This document shows, one piece after another, positions 24,001 to 37,450 of a stretch of DNA of 64,000 nucleotides. The stretch is from assembly GCF_963678635.1 (NCBI RefSeq), contig NC_087064.1:44563346-44627345 (forward strand), read 5' to 3'. How positions within the stretch are numbered: the first letter of the stretch is position 1; the number at the start of each line of letters is the position of its first letter. A program made the position numbers and the translations under genes. The stretch comes from Symsagittifera roscoffensis. Taxonomy: Eukaryota > Xenacoelomorpha > Acoela > Convolutidae. The notes below the pieces were generated by a model that was given only the letters and a program-made list of their open reading frames with translations, had not been told where the DNA came from and did no database searches.

Positions 24001-26690
24001 GACCCTGTTCGACTCATTATTCAACCATGGTTGACTCATGATTCGACCCTGTAAGACTCATGATTCGACCCTGTTCCACTCATGATTCGACCATGTTCCA
24101 CTCTTGATTCCACCCTGTTCGACTCATGATTTCACCCTGTTCGACTCATGATTCGACACTGTTCGACTCATGATTCGACCCTGTTCGACTCATGATTCGA
24201 CCCGGTTCGACTCATGATTCGACTCTGTTCCACTCTTGATTCACCCTGTTCGACTCATGATTTCACCCTTTTCGACTCATGATTCGACTCTGTTCGACTC
24301 TTGATTTGACCCTGTTCGACTCATGATTCGACCCTGTTCGACTCATGATTCAACCCTGTTCCACTCATGATTTGACCCTGTTCGACTTATGATTCGACTC
24401 TGGTCGACTCATGGTTCGACCCGGTTCGACTCATGATTCGACTCTGTTCCACTCATGGTTCCACCATGTTCGACTCATCATTTCACCCTGTTCGACGCAT
24501 GATTCGACCCTGCTCGACTCATGATTCGACCCTGTTCGACTCATGATTCGACCCTGTTCGACTCATGTTTCGACCCTGTTCCATTCATGATTTGACCCTG
24601 TTCGACTCATGGTTCGACCCTGTTCCACTCATGATTCGAACTTGTTCGACTCATGATTCGACCCTGTTCCACTCATGATTCGACCCTGTTCGACTCATGA
24701 TTCGACCCTGTTCGACTCATGATTCGACCCTGTTCGACTCATGATTCGACCCTGTTCGACTCATGATTCAACCATGGTTGACTCATGATTCGACCCTGTA
24801 AGACTCATGATTCGACCCTGTTCCACTCATGATTCGACCATGTTCCACTCTTGATTCCACCCTGTTCGACTCATGATTTCACCCTGTTCGACTCATGATT
24901 CGACACTGTTCGACTCATGATTCGACCCTGTTCGACTCATGATTCGACCCGGTTCGACTCATGATTCGACTCTGTTCCACTCTTGATTCACCCTGTTCGA
25001 TTCATGATTTCACCCTGTTCGACTCATGATTCGACTCTGTTCGACTCTTGATTCGACCCTGTTCGACTCATGATTCGACCCTGTTCGACTCATGATTCAA
25101 CCCTGTTCCACTCATGATTCGACCCTGTTCGACTTATGATTCGACTCTGGTCGACTCATGGTTCGACCCGGTTCGACTCATGATTCGACTCTGTTCCACT
25201 CATGGTTCCACCATGTTCGACTCATCATTTCACCCTGTTCGACGCATGATTCGACCCTGCTCGACTCATGATTCGACCCTGTTCGACTCATGATTCGACC
25301 CTGTTCGACTCATGTTTCGACCCTGTTCCATTCATGATTTGACCCTGTTCGACTCATGGTTCGACCCTGTTCAACTCATGATTCGAACTTGTTCGACTCA
25401 TGACTCGACCCTGTTCGACTCATGATTCGACCCTGTTCGACTCATGATTGGACCCTGTTCGACTCATGTTTCGACCCAGTTCCAATCATGATTCGACTCT
25501 GTTCCACTCTTGATTCCACCCTGTTCGACTCATGATTTCACCCTGTTCGACTCATGATTCGACCCTGTTCGACTCATGATTCGACCCTGTTCGACTCATG
25601 ATTCGACCCAGTTCGACTCGTGATTCAACCATGGTCGACTCATGATTCGACCCTGTTCGACCCATGATTCGACCATGTTCCACTCAAGATTCGACCCTGT
25701 TCGACTCATGATTCGACTCTGTTCGACTCTTGATTCGAATCTGGTCGACTCATGATTCGACCCTGTTCCACTCATGATTCGACCATGTTCCACTCTTGAT
25801 TCCACCCTGTTCGACTCATGATTTCACCCTGTTCGACTCATGATTCGACACTGTTCGACTCATGATTCGACCCTGTTCGACTCATGATTCGACCCGGTTC
25901 GACTCATGATTCGACTCTGTTCCACTCTTGATTCACCCTGTTCGACTCATGATTTCACCCTGTTCGACTCATGATTCGACTCTGTTCGACTCTTGATTCG
26001 ACCCTGTTCGACTCATGATTCGACCCTGTTCGACTCATGATTCAACCCTGTTCCACTCATGATTCGACCCTGTTCGACTTATGATTCGACTCTGGTCGAC
26101 TCATGGTTCGACCCGGTTCGACTCATGATTCGACTCTGTTCCACTCATGGTTCCACCATGTTCGACTCATCATTTCACCCTGTTCGACGCATGATTCGAC
26201 CCTGCTCGACTCATGATTCGACCCTGTTCGACTCATGATTCGACCCTGTTCGACTCATGTTTCGACCCTGTTCCATTCATGATTTGACCCTGTTCGACTC
26301 ATGGTTCGACCCTGTTCAACTCATGATTCGAACTTGTTCGACTCATGACTCGACCCTGTTCGACTCATGATTCGACCCTGTTCGACTCATGATTGGACCC
26401 TGTTCGACTCATGTTTCGACCCAGTTCCAATCATGATTCGACTCTGTTCCACTCTTGATTCCACCCTGTTCGACTCATGATTTCACCCTGTTCGACTCAT
26501 GATTCGACCCTGTTCGACTCATGATTCGACCCTGTTCGACTCATGATTCGACCCAGTTCGACTCGTGATTCAACCATGGTCGACTCATGATTCGACCCTG
26601 TTCGACCCATGATTCGACCATGTTCCACTCAAGATTCGACCCTGTTCGACTCATGATTCGACTCTGTTCGACTCTTGATTCGACCCTGTT
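24001..26690. repeat. 747-bp and 945-bp tandem repeats
   Basis: The rare CCCTGTAAGACTC is at 24,051 and 24,798 (step 747). CCACCATGTTCGACTCATC is at 24,461, 25,208 and 26,153 (steps 747 and 945). The 945-bp copies are about 24,800-25,740 and 25,745-26,690 and share the rare run CAGTTCGACTCGTGATTC at about 25,610 and 26,555. 747 and 945 are 34 and 43 monomers minus one base, the missing base being in CTTGATTCACCCTG. Confidence 0.9.
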
Positions 26691-27300
26691 CGACTCATGA
26701 TTCGACCCTGTTCGACTCATGATTCAACCCTGTTCCACTCAAGATTCGACCCTGTTCGACTCATGATTCGACTCTGTTCGACTCTTGATTCGACCCTGTT
26801 CGACTCGTGATTCGACCCTGTTCGACTCATGATTCAACCCTGTTCCACTCATGATTCGACCCTGTTCGACTTATGATTCGACTCTGTTCCACTCATGGTT
26901 CCACCCTGTTCGACTCATCATTTCACCCTGTTCGACTCATGATTCGACCCTATTCGACTCATGATTCGACCCTGTTCCATTCATGATTCGACCCTGTTCG
27001 ACTCATGATTCGACCATGATCGACTCATGGTTCGACCCTGTTCGACTCATGTTTGGACCCTGTTCCATTCACGATTCGACCCTGTTCGACTCATGATTCG
27101 ACCCTGTTCCACTCATGATTCGAAATTGTTCGACTCATGACTCGACCCTGTTCGACTTATGATTCGACTCTGTTCGACTCATGATTGGACCCTGTTCGAC
27201 TCATGTTTCGACCCAGTTCCAATCATGGTTCGACCCTGTTCGACTCATGATTCGACTCTGTTCGACTCATGGTTCGACCCGGTTCGACTCTGTTCCACTC
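26691..27300. repeat. end of the 16.5-27-kb family
   Basis: Monomers still carry CATGGTTCCACC, TCATCATTTCACC, ATTGGACCC and TTTCGACCCAGTTCC, but no doubled block was found apart from a short local repeat of CTCAAGATTCGACC near 26,630 and 26,740. From about 27,300 these markers vanish and the markers of the next family begin. No other content was seen. Confidence 0.75.
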
Positions 27301-28340
27301 ATGATTCCACCCTCTTCGACTCATGATTTCACACTGTTCGACTCATGATTTGACCCTGTTCGACTCATGATTCGACCCTGTTCGACTCATGATTTTACTC
27401 TGTTCGACTCTTGATTCGACCCTGTTCCACTCATGATTCGACCCTGTTCGACTCATGATTCGACCCTGTTCCACTCATGATTCGACCCTGTTAGACTCAT
27501 GATTCGACCCTGTTCCACTCATGATTCGACCCTGTTCGATTCATGATTCGATCATGTTTGACTCATGATTCGACCCTGTGCGACTCATGATTCGACCCTC
27601 TTCAACTCATGATTCGACCCAGTTCGACTCATGATTCGACCATGTTCGAAACATGATTTGACTCTGTTCGACTCAAGATTCGACCCTGTTCCACCCATGA
27701 TTCGACCCTGTTCGACTCATGATTCGGTCCTGTTTGACTCTATCGACCCTGTTCAACTCATGATTCGACCATGTTCGACTCGTGATTCGACCCTGTTCGA
27801 CTCATGATTCGACCCTGTTCCACTCATGAATCGACCCTGTTCGACTCATGATCCGATCGTGTTCCACCCATGATTCGACCCTGTTCGACTCATGATTCGG
27901 TCCTGTTTGACTCTATCGACCCTGTTCGACTCATGATTTGACCATGTTCGACTCAAGATTCAACCCTGTTCGACTCATGATTCGACCCTGTTCGAGTCAT
28001 GATTCGACCCTGTTCGACTCATGATTTCACCCTGTTCGACTCTTGATTCGATTCTGTTCGACTCATGATTCGACCCTGTTCGACTTATGATTCGACCCTG
28101 TTGCACTCATGATTGGACCCTGTTCCACTTATGATTCCACCCTGTTCGATTCATGATTTCACCCTGTTCGAATCATGATTCGACCCTGTTCGACTATTGG
28201 TTCGACCCTGTTCCACTCATGATTCGACCCTGTTCGACTCATGATTCGACACTGTTCGACTCATGATTTCACCCTGATCGACTCTTGATTCGACCCTGTT
28301 CGACTCATGATTCGACCCCGTTCGACTCATGATTCGACCA

Positions 28341-28351
28341 GGTTCGACTCC
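28341..28351 (+). promoter_or_regulatory. exact match to Pol III B-box consensus
   Basis: The bases GGTTCGACTCC equal the tRNA/RNA polymerase III B-box consensus GGTTCGANTCC, the TFIIIC binding motif. There is no A box or tRNA fold around it and it arose inside a satellite monomer, so activity is unproven. The ordinary monomer matches nine of eleven positions. Confidence 0.3.
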
Positions 28352-30278
28352 TGTTTCGACCCCGGTTCGACTCATGATTCGACCTTCTTCCACTTATAAT
28401 TCCACCCTGTTCGATTCATGATTTCACCCTGTTCGACTTATGATTTGACCATGTTCGACTCAAGATTCAACCCTGTTCGACTCATGATTCGACCCTGTTC
28501 GACTCATGATTCGACCCTGTTCCACTTATGATTCGACCCTGTTCGACTCATGATTCGACCCTGTTCGACTCTTGATTCGACCCTGTTCGTCTGATGATTT
28601 GACCCTGTTCGACTCATGATTCGACTCTGATCCACTCATGATTCCACCCTGTTCGACTCATGATTTCACCCTGTTCGACTCTTGATTCGACCCTGTTCGA
28701 CTCATGATTCGACCCTGTTCGAATCATGATTCGACCCTGTTATACTCATGATTCGGCCCTGTTCGACTCATGATTCGACTCTGTTCCACTCATGATTCCA
28801 CCCTGTTCGATTCATGATTTCACCCTGTTCGAATCATGATTCGACCTTGTTCGACTATTGGTTCGACCCTGTTCCACTCATGATTCGACCCTGTTCGACT
28901 CATGATTCGACACTGTTCGAGTCATGATTTCACCCTGATCGACTCTTGATTCGACCCTGTTCGACTCATGATTCGACCCTGTTCGACTCATGATTCGACC
29001 CTGTTGCACTCATGATTCGACCCTGTTCCACTTATGATTCCACCCTGTTCGATTCATGATTTCACCCTGTTCGAATCATGATTCGACCCTGTTCGACTCA
29101 TGATTCAACCCTGTTCGACTCATGATTCGACCCTGTTCGAGTCATGATTCGACCCTGTTCGACTCATGATTTCACCCTGTTCGACTCTTGATTCGAATCT
29201 GTTCGACTCATGATTCGACCCTGTTCGACTCATGATTCGACCCTGTTGCACTCATGATTCGACCATGTTCCACTCATGATTCCACCCTGTTCGATTCATG
29301 ATTTCACCCTGTTCGAATCATGATTCTACCCTGTTCGACTATTGGTTCGACCCTGTTCCACTCATGATTCGACCCTGTTCGACTCATGATTCGACACTGT
29401 TCGACTCATGATTTCACCCTGTTCGAATCATGATTCTACCCTGTTCGACTATTGGTTCGACCCTGTTCCACTCATGATTCGACCTTGTTCGACTCATGAT
29501 TCGACCCCGTTCGACTCATGATTCGACCAGGTTCGACCCCTGTTTCGATCCCGGTTCGACTCATGATTCGACCTTCTTCCACTTATGATTCCACCCTGTT
29601 CGATTCATGATTTCACCCTGTTCGACTTATGATTTGACCATGTTCGACTCAAGATTCAACCCTGTTCGACTCATGATTCGACCCTGTTCGACTCATGATT
29701 CGACCCTGTTCCACTTATGATTCGACCCTGTTCGACTCATGATTCGACCCTGTTCGACTCTTGATTCGACCCTGTTCGTCTGATGATTTGACCCTGTTCG
29801 ACTCATGATTCGACTCTGATCCACTCATGATTCCACCCTGTTCGACTCATGATTTCACCCTGTTCGACTCTTGATTCGACCCTGTTCGACTCATGATTCG
29901 ACCCTGTTCGAATCATGATTCGACCCTGTTCGACTCATGATTCGACACTGTTCGACTCATGATTTCACCCTGATCGACTCTTGATTCGACCCTGTTCGAC
30001 TCTTGATTCGACCCTGTTCGTCTGATGATTTGACCCTGTTCGACTCATGATTCGACTTTGTTCCACTCATGATTCCACCCTGTTCGATTCATGATTTCAC
30101 CCTGTTCGAATCATGATTCGACCCTGTTCGACTATTGGTTCGACCCTGTTCCACTCATGATTCGACCCTGTTCGACTCATGATTCGACACTGTTCGACTC
30201 ATGATTTCACCCTGATCGACTCTTGATTCGACCCTGTTCGACTCATGATTCGACCCTGTTCGACTCATGATTCGACCA

Positions 30279-30289
30279 GGTTCGACTCC
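30279..30289 (+). promoter_or_regulatory. exact B-box match
   Basis: GGTTCGACTCC within ACCAGG...CTCCTGTTTCG, the same variant cassette as at 28,341. It is a sequence match only. Confidence 0.3.
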
Positions 30290-31093
30290 TGTTTCGACCC
30301 CGGTTCGACTCATGATTCGATCTTCTTCCACTAATGATTCCACCCTGTTCGATTCATGATTTCACCCTGTTCGACTTATGATTTGACCATGTTCGACTCA
30401 AGATTCAACCCTGTTCGACTCATGATTCGACCCTGTTCGACTCATGATTCGACCCTGTTCCACTTATGATTCGACCCTGTTCGACTCATGATTCGACCCT
30501 GTTCGACTCTTGATTCGACCCTGTTCGTCTGATGATTTGACCCTGTTCGACTCATGATTCGACTCTGATCCACTCATGATTCCACCCTGTTCGACTCATG
30601 TTTTCACCCTGTTCGACTCTTGATTCGACCCTGTTCGACTCATGATTCGACCCAGTTCGAATCATGATTCGACCCTGTTATACTCATGATTCGGCCCTGT
30701 TCGACTCATGATTCGACTCTGTTCCACTCATGATTCGACCCTGTTCCACTCATGATTCCACCCTGTTCGACTCTTGATTCGACCCTGTTCGACTCATGAT
30801 TCGACCCTGTTCGACTCATGATTTGACCCTGTTGCACTCATGATTCGACACTGTTCGACTTATGATTCGACTCTGGTCGACTCATGGTTCGACCCGGTTC
30901 GACTCATGATTCGACTCTGTTCCACTCATGATTCCACCCTGTTCGATTCATGATTTCACCCTGTTCCACTCATGATTCGACCCTGTTCGACTCATGATTC
31001 GACACTGTTCGACTCATGATTTCACCCTGATCGACTCTTGATTCGACCCTGTTCGACTCATGATTCGACCCCGTTCGACTCATGATTCGACCA

Positions 31094-31104
31094 GGTTCGA
31101 CTCC
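31094..31104 (+). promoter_or_regulatory. exact B-box match
   Basis: GGTTCGACTCC in a third copy of the ACCAGG...CTCCTGTTTCG cassette. A fourth copy at 29,530-29,540 reads GGTTCGACCCC and has lost one match. Confidence 0.3.
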
Positions 31105-32380
31105 TGTTTCGATCCCGGTTCGACTCATGATTCGACCTTCTTCCACTTATGATTCCACCCTGTTCGATTCATGATTTCACCCTGTTCGACTTATGATTTG
31201 ACCATGTTCGACTCAAGATTCAACCCTGTTCGACTCATGATTCGACCCTGTTCGACTCATGATTCGACCCTGTTCCACTTATGATTCGACCCTGTTCGAC
31301 TCATGATTCGACTCTGTTCGACTCTTGATTCGACCCTGTTCGTCTGATGATTTGACCCTGTTCGACTCATGATTCGACTCTGATCCACTCATGATTCCAC
31401 CCTGTTCGACTCATGATTTCACCCTGTTCGACTCTTGATTCGACCCTGTTCGACTCATGATTCGACCCTGTTCGAATCATGATTCGACCCTGTTCGACTC
31501 ATGATTCGACACTGTTCGACTCATGATTTCACCCTGATCGACTCTTGATTCGACCCTGTTCGACTCTTGATTCGACCCTGTTCGTCTGATGATTTGACCC
31601 TGTTCGACTCATGATTCGACTTTGTTCCACTCATGATTCCACCCTGTTCGATTCATGATTTCACCCTGTTCGACTTATGATTTGACCATGTTCGACTCAA
31701 GATTCAACCCTGTTCGACTCATGATTCGACCCTGTTCGACTCATGATTCGACCCTGTTCCACTTATGATTCGACCCTGTTCGACTCATGATTCGACCCTG
31801 TTCGACTCTTGATTCGACCCTGTTCGTCTGATGATTTGACCCTGTTCGACTCATGATTCGACTCTGATCCACTCATGATTCCACCCTGTTCGACTCATGA
31901 TTCGACCCTGTTCGACTATTGGTTCGACCCTGTTCCACTCATGATTCGACCCTGTTCGACTCATGATTCGACACTGTTCGACTCATGATTTCACCCTGAT
32001 CGACTCTTGATTCGACCCTGTTCGACTCATGATTCGACCCTGTTCGACTCATGATTCGACCCTGTTCCACTTATGATTCGACCCTGTTCGACTCATGATT
32101 CGATCTTCTTCCACTAATGATTCCACCCTGTTCGATTCATGATTTCACCCTGTTCGACTTATGATTTGACCATGTTCGACTCAAGATTCAACCCTGTTCG
32201 ACTCATGATTCGACCCTGTTCGACTCATGATTCGACCCTGTTCCACTTATGATTCGACCCTGTTCGACTCATGATTCGACCCTGTTCGACTCTTGATTCG
32301 ACCCTGTTCGTCTGATGATTTGACCCTGTTCGACTCATGATTCGACTCTGATCCACTCATGATTCCACCCTGTTCGACTC

Positions 32381-33952
32381 ATGTTTTCACCCTGTTCGAC
32401 TCTTGATTCGACCCTGTTCGAATCATGATTCGACCCTGTTATACTCATGATTCGGCCCTGTTCGACTCATGATTCGACTCTGTTCCACTCATGATTCGAC
32501 CCTGTTCCACTCATGATTCCACCCTGTTCGACTCTTGATTCGACCCTGTTCGACTCATGATTCGACCCTGTTCGACTCATGATTTGACCCTGTTGCACTC
32601 ATGATTCGACACTGTTCGACTTATGATTCGACTCTGGTCGACTCATGGTTCGACCCGGTTCGACTCATGATTCGACTCTGTTCCACTCATGATTCCACCC
32701 TGTTCGATTCATGATTTCACCCTGTTCGACTCATGATTCGACCCTGTTCCACCCATGATTCGACCCTGTTCGACTCATGATTTGGTCCTGTTCGACTCTA
32801 TCGACCCTGTTCAACTCATGATTCGATTATGTTCGACTCATGATTCGACCCTGTTCCACTTATGATTCGACCCTGTTCCACTTATGATTCGACCCTGTTC
32901 GACTCATGATTCGACCCTGTTCGACTCTTGATTCGACCCTGTTCGTCTGATGATTTGACCCTGTTCGACTCATGATTCGACTCTGATCCACTCATGATTC
33001 CACCCTGTTCGACTCATGTTTTCACCCTGTTCGACTCTTGATTCGACCCTGTTCGACTCATGATTCGACCCAGTTCGAATCATGATTCGACCCTGTTATA
33101 CTCATGATTCGGCCCTGTTCGACTCATGATTCGACTCTGTTCCACTCATGATTCGACCCTGTTCCACTCATGATTCCACCCTGTTCGACTCTTGATTCGA
33201 CCCTGTTCGACTCATGATTCGACCCTGTTCGACTCATGATTTGACCCTGTTGCACTCATGATTCGACACTGTTCGACTTATGATTCGACTCTGGTCGACT
33301 CATGGTTCGACCCGGTTCGACTCATGATTCGACTCTGTTCCACTCATGATTCCACCCTGTTCGATTCATGATTTCACCCTGTTCGACTCATGATTCGACC
33401 CTGTTCCACCCATGATTCGACCCTGTTCGACTCATGATTTGGTCCTGTTCGACTCTATCGACCCTGTTCAACTCATGATTCGATTATGTTCGACTCATGA
33501 TTCGACTCTTTTCGACTCTTGATTCGACCCTGTTCGTCTGATGATTTGACCCTGTTCGACTCATGATTTGGTCCTGTTCGACGCTATCGACCCTGTTCAA
33601 CTCATGATTCGACTATGTTCGACTCATGATTCGACCCTTTTCGACTCTTGATTCGACCCTGTTCGTCTGATGATTCGACCCGGTTCGACTCCTGATTCGA
33701 CCCCGCTTCGACTCATGATTCGACCTTCTTCCACTTATGATTCCACCCTGTTCGATTCATGATTTCACCCTGTTCGACTTATGATTTGACCATGTTCGAC
33801 TCAAGATTCAAATCTGTTCGACTCATGATTCGACCCTGTTCGACTCATGATTCGACCCTGTTCCACTTATGATTCGACCCTGTTCGACTCATGATTCGAC
33901 CCTGTTCGACTCTTGATTCGACCCTGTTCGTCTGATGATTTGACCCTGTTCG
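32381..33952. repeat. 657-bp higher-order repeat with a 19-bp monomer
   Basis: Marker CTCTGGTCGACTC is at 32,632 and 33,289, 657 bp apart (30 monomers minus three bases). The three missing bases are in the 19-bp monomer GACTCTATCGACC, present in each copy. CATGTTTTCACC at about 32,380 and 33,016, GTTATACTC and ATTCGGCCC recur in order. In the first copy one monomer before GTTATACTC has been lost relative to the second. Confidence 0.85.
33682..33692 (+). promoter_or_regulatory. exact B-box match
   Basis: GGTTCGACTCC after CGACCC, in a second cassette type (CTCCTGATTCG downstream). It is a sequence match only. Confidence 0.3.
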
Positions 33953-34434
33953 ACTCACGATTCGACTCTGATCCACTCATGATTCCACCCTGTTCGACTC
34001 ATGATTTCACCCTGTTCGACTTTTGATTCGACCCTGTTCGACTCATGATTCGACCCTGTTCGACTCATGATTCGACCCTCTTATACTCATGATTCGGCCC
34101 TGTTCGACTCATGATTCGACTCTGTTCCACTCATGATTCGACCCTGTTCGACTCATGATTCGACCCTGTTCGACTCTTGATTCGACCCTGTTCGTCTGAT
34201 GATTTGACCCTGTTCGACTCACGATTCGACTCTGATCCACTCATGATTCCACCCTGTTCGACTCATGATTTCACCCTGTTCGACTTTTGATTCGACCCTG
34301 TTCGACTCATGATTCGACCCTGTTCGACTCATGATTCGACCCTCTTATACTCATGATTCGGCCCTGTTCGACTCATGATTCGACTCTGTTCCACTCATGA
34401 TTCGACCCTGTTCGACTCATGATTCGACCCTGTT
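33953..34434. repeat. tandem duplication of 264 bp
   Basis: ACTCACGATTCGACTCTG is at 33,953 and 34,217, exactly 264 bp (12 monomers) apart. The following CTCTTATACTC and ATTCGGCCC variants are shared by the two copies. The same block returns at 34,878 with a 661-bp step, where GTTATACTC replaces CTTATACTC. Confidence 0.88.
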
Positions 34435-37400
34435 CGACTCATGATTCGACCCTGTTGCACTCATGATTCGACACTGTTCGACTTATGATTCGACTCTGGT
34501 CGACTCATGGTTCGACCCGGTTCGACTCATGATTCGACTCTGTTCCACTCATGATTCCACCCTGTTCGATTCATGATTTCACCCTGTAAGACTCATGATT
34601 CGACCCTGTTCCACCCATGATTCGACCCCGGTTCGACTCATGATTCGACCTTCTTCCACTTATGATTCCACCCTGTTCGATTCATGATTTCACCCTGTTC
34701 GACTTATGATTTGACCATGTTCGACTCAAGATTCAACCCTGTTCGACTCATGATTCGACCCTGTTCGACTCATGATTCGACCCTGTTCCACTTATGATTC
34801 GACCCTGTTCGACTCATGATTCGACCCTGTTCGACACTTGATTCGACCCTGTTCGTCTGATGATTTGACCCTGTTCGACTCACGATTCGACTCTGATCCA
34901 CTCATCATTCCACCCTGTTCGACTCATGATTTCACCCTGTTCGACTTTTGATTCGACCCTGTTCGACTCATGATTCGACCCTGTTCGACTCATGATTCGA
35001 CCCTGTTATACTCATGATTCGGCCCTGTTCGACTCATGATTCGACTCTGTTCCACTCATGATTCGACCCTGTTCGACTCATGATTCGACCCTGTTCGACT
35101 CATGATTCGACCCTGTTGCACTCATGATTCGACACTGTTCGACTTATGATTCGACTCTGGTCGACTCATGGTTCGACCCGGTTCGACTCATGATTCGACT
35201 CTGTTCCACTCATGATTCCACCCTGTTCGATTCATGATTTCACCCTGTAAGACTCATGATTCGACCCTGTTCCACCCATGATTCGACCCTGTTCGACTCA
35301 TGATTTGGTCCTGTTCGACTCTATCGACCCTGTTCAACTCATGATTCGACTATGTTCGACTCATGATTCAACCCTTTTCGACTCTTGATTCGACCCTGTT
35401 CGTCTGATGATTTGACCCTGTTCGACTCATGATTTGGTCCTGTTCGACTCTATCGACCCTGTTCAACTCATGATTCGACTATGTTCGACTCATGATTCGA
35501 CCCGTTTCGACTCTTGATTTGACCCTGTTCGTCTGATGATTCGACCCTGTTCCACTTATGATTCGACCCTGTTCGACTCATGATTCGACTCTGTTCGACT
35601 CTTGATTCGACCCTGTTCGTCTGATGATTTGACCCTGTTCGACTCATGATTCGACTCTGATCCACTCATGATTCCACCCTGTTGGACTCATGATTTCACC
35701 CTGTTCGACTCTTGATTCGACCCTGTTCGACTCATGGTTCGACCCGGTTCGACTCATGATTCGACTCTGTTCCACTCATGATTCCACCCTGTTCGATTCA
35801 TGATTTCACCCTGTTCGACTCATGATTCGACCCTGTTCCACCCATGATTCGACCCTGTTCGACTCAAGATTTGGTCCTGTTCGACTCTATCGACCCTGTT
35901 CAACTCATGATTCGACTATGTTCGACTCATGATTCGATCCTTTTCGACTCATGATTCGACCCTGTTCCACTCATGAATCGACCCTGTTCGACTCATGATC
36001 CGATCGTGTTCCACCCATGATTTGACCCTGTTCCACCCATGATTCGACCCTGTTCGACTCAAGATTTGGTCCTGTTCGACTCTATCGACCCTGTTCAACT
36101 CATGATTCGACTATGTTCGACTCATGATTCGACCCTTTTCGACTCATGATTCGACCCTGTTGCACTCATGATTCGACACTGTTCGACTTATGATTCGACT
36201 CTGGTCGACTCATGGTTCGACCCGGTTCGACTCATGATTCGACTCTGTTCCACTCATGATTCCACCCTGTTCGATTCATGATTTCACCCTGTAAGACTCA
36301 TGATTCGACCCTGTTCCACCCATGATTCGATCCCGGTTCGACTCATGATTCGACCTTCTTCCACTTATGATTCCACCCTGTTCGATTCATGATTTCACCC
36401 TGTTCGACTTATGATTTGACCATGTTCGACTCAAGATTCAACCCTGTTCGACTCATGATTCGACCCTGTTCGACTCATGATTCGACCCCGTTCCACTTAT
36501 GATTCGACCCTGTTCGACTCATGATTCGACCCTGTTCGACTCTTGATTCGACCCTGTTCGTCTGATGATTTGACCCTGTTCGACTCACGATTCGACTCTG
36601 ATCCACTCATGATTCCACCCTGTTCGACTCATGATTTCACCCTGTTCGACTTTTGATTCGACCCTGTTCGACTCATGATTCGACCCTGTTCGACTCATGA
36701 TTCGACCCTGTTATACTCATGATTCGGCCCTGTTCGACTCATGATTCGACTCTGTTCCACTCATGATTCGACTCTGTTCGACTCATGATTCGACCCTGTT
36801 CGACTCATGATTCGACCCTGTTGCACTCATGATTCGACACTGTTCGACTTATGATTCGACTCTGGTCGACTCATGGTTCGACCCGGTTCGACTCATGATT
36901 CGACTCTGTTCCACTCATGATTCCACCCTGTTCGATTCATGATTTCACCCTGTAAGACTCATGATTCGACCCTGTTCCACCCATGATTCGACCCTGTTCG
37001 ACTCATGATTTGGTCCTGTTCGACTCTATCGACCCTGTTCAACTCATGATTCGACTATGTTCGACTCATGATTCAACCCTTTACGACTCTTGATTCGACC
37101 CTGTTCGTCTGATGATTTCACCCTGTTCGACTCATGATTTGGTCCTGTTCGACTCTATCGACCCTGTTCAACTCATGATTCGACTATGTTCGACTCATGA
37201 TTCGACCCGTTTCGACTCTTGATTTGACCCTGTTCGTCTGATGATTCGACCCTGTTCCACTTATGATTCGACCCTGTTCGACTCATGATTCGACTCTGTT
37301 CGACTCTTGATTCGACCCTGTTCGTCTGATGATTTGACCCTGTTCGACTCATGATTCGACTCTGATCCACTCATGATTCCACCCTGTTCGACTCATGATT

Positions 37401-37450
37401 TCACCCTGTTCGACTCTTGATTCGACCCTGTTCGACTCATGGTTCGACCC
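34435..37450. repeat. 1.3-kb direct repeat, 1,705-bp offset, with 661-bp sub-unit
   Basis: The marker CTCTGGTCGACTC is at 34,494, 35,155, 36,199 and 36,860, so a 661-bp step occurs twice, 1,705 bp apart. About 34,435-35,745 recurs at about 36,140-37,450, including the 19-bp monomers, CCCTGTAAGACTC and GACCCGTTTCGACTC. The identical minus-strand 65-codon frames at 35,468 and 37,173 keep the same offset. About 395 bp of other monomers separate the copies. One noted difference is CGACCCCGG at 34,624 against CGATCCCGG at 36,329. Confidence 0.88.

Larger units (their letters stand above)
27301..32380. repeat. second satellite family, CGTCTGATGATTTG type
   Basis: New markers define this stretch: CGTCTGATGATTTGACC (near 28,588, 29,777, 30,527, 31,341, 31,576, 31,825 and 32,308), GACTATTGGTTCG, TTCTTCCACTTATG, GACTCTGATCCACTC and CTCAAGATTCAACC. 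A 19-bp monomer GACTCTATCGACC appears first near 27,738 and 27,910. Cassettes recur in similar order with variable numbers of monomers. Three exact GGTTCGACTCC sites fall here. It holds no gene. Confidence 0.85.
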
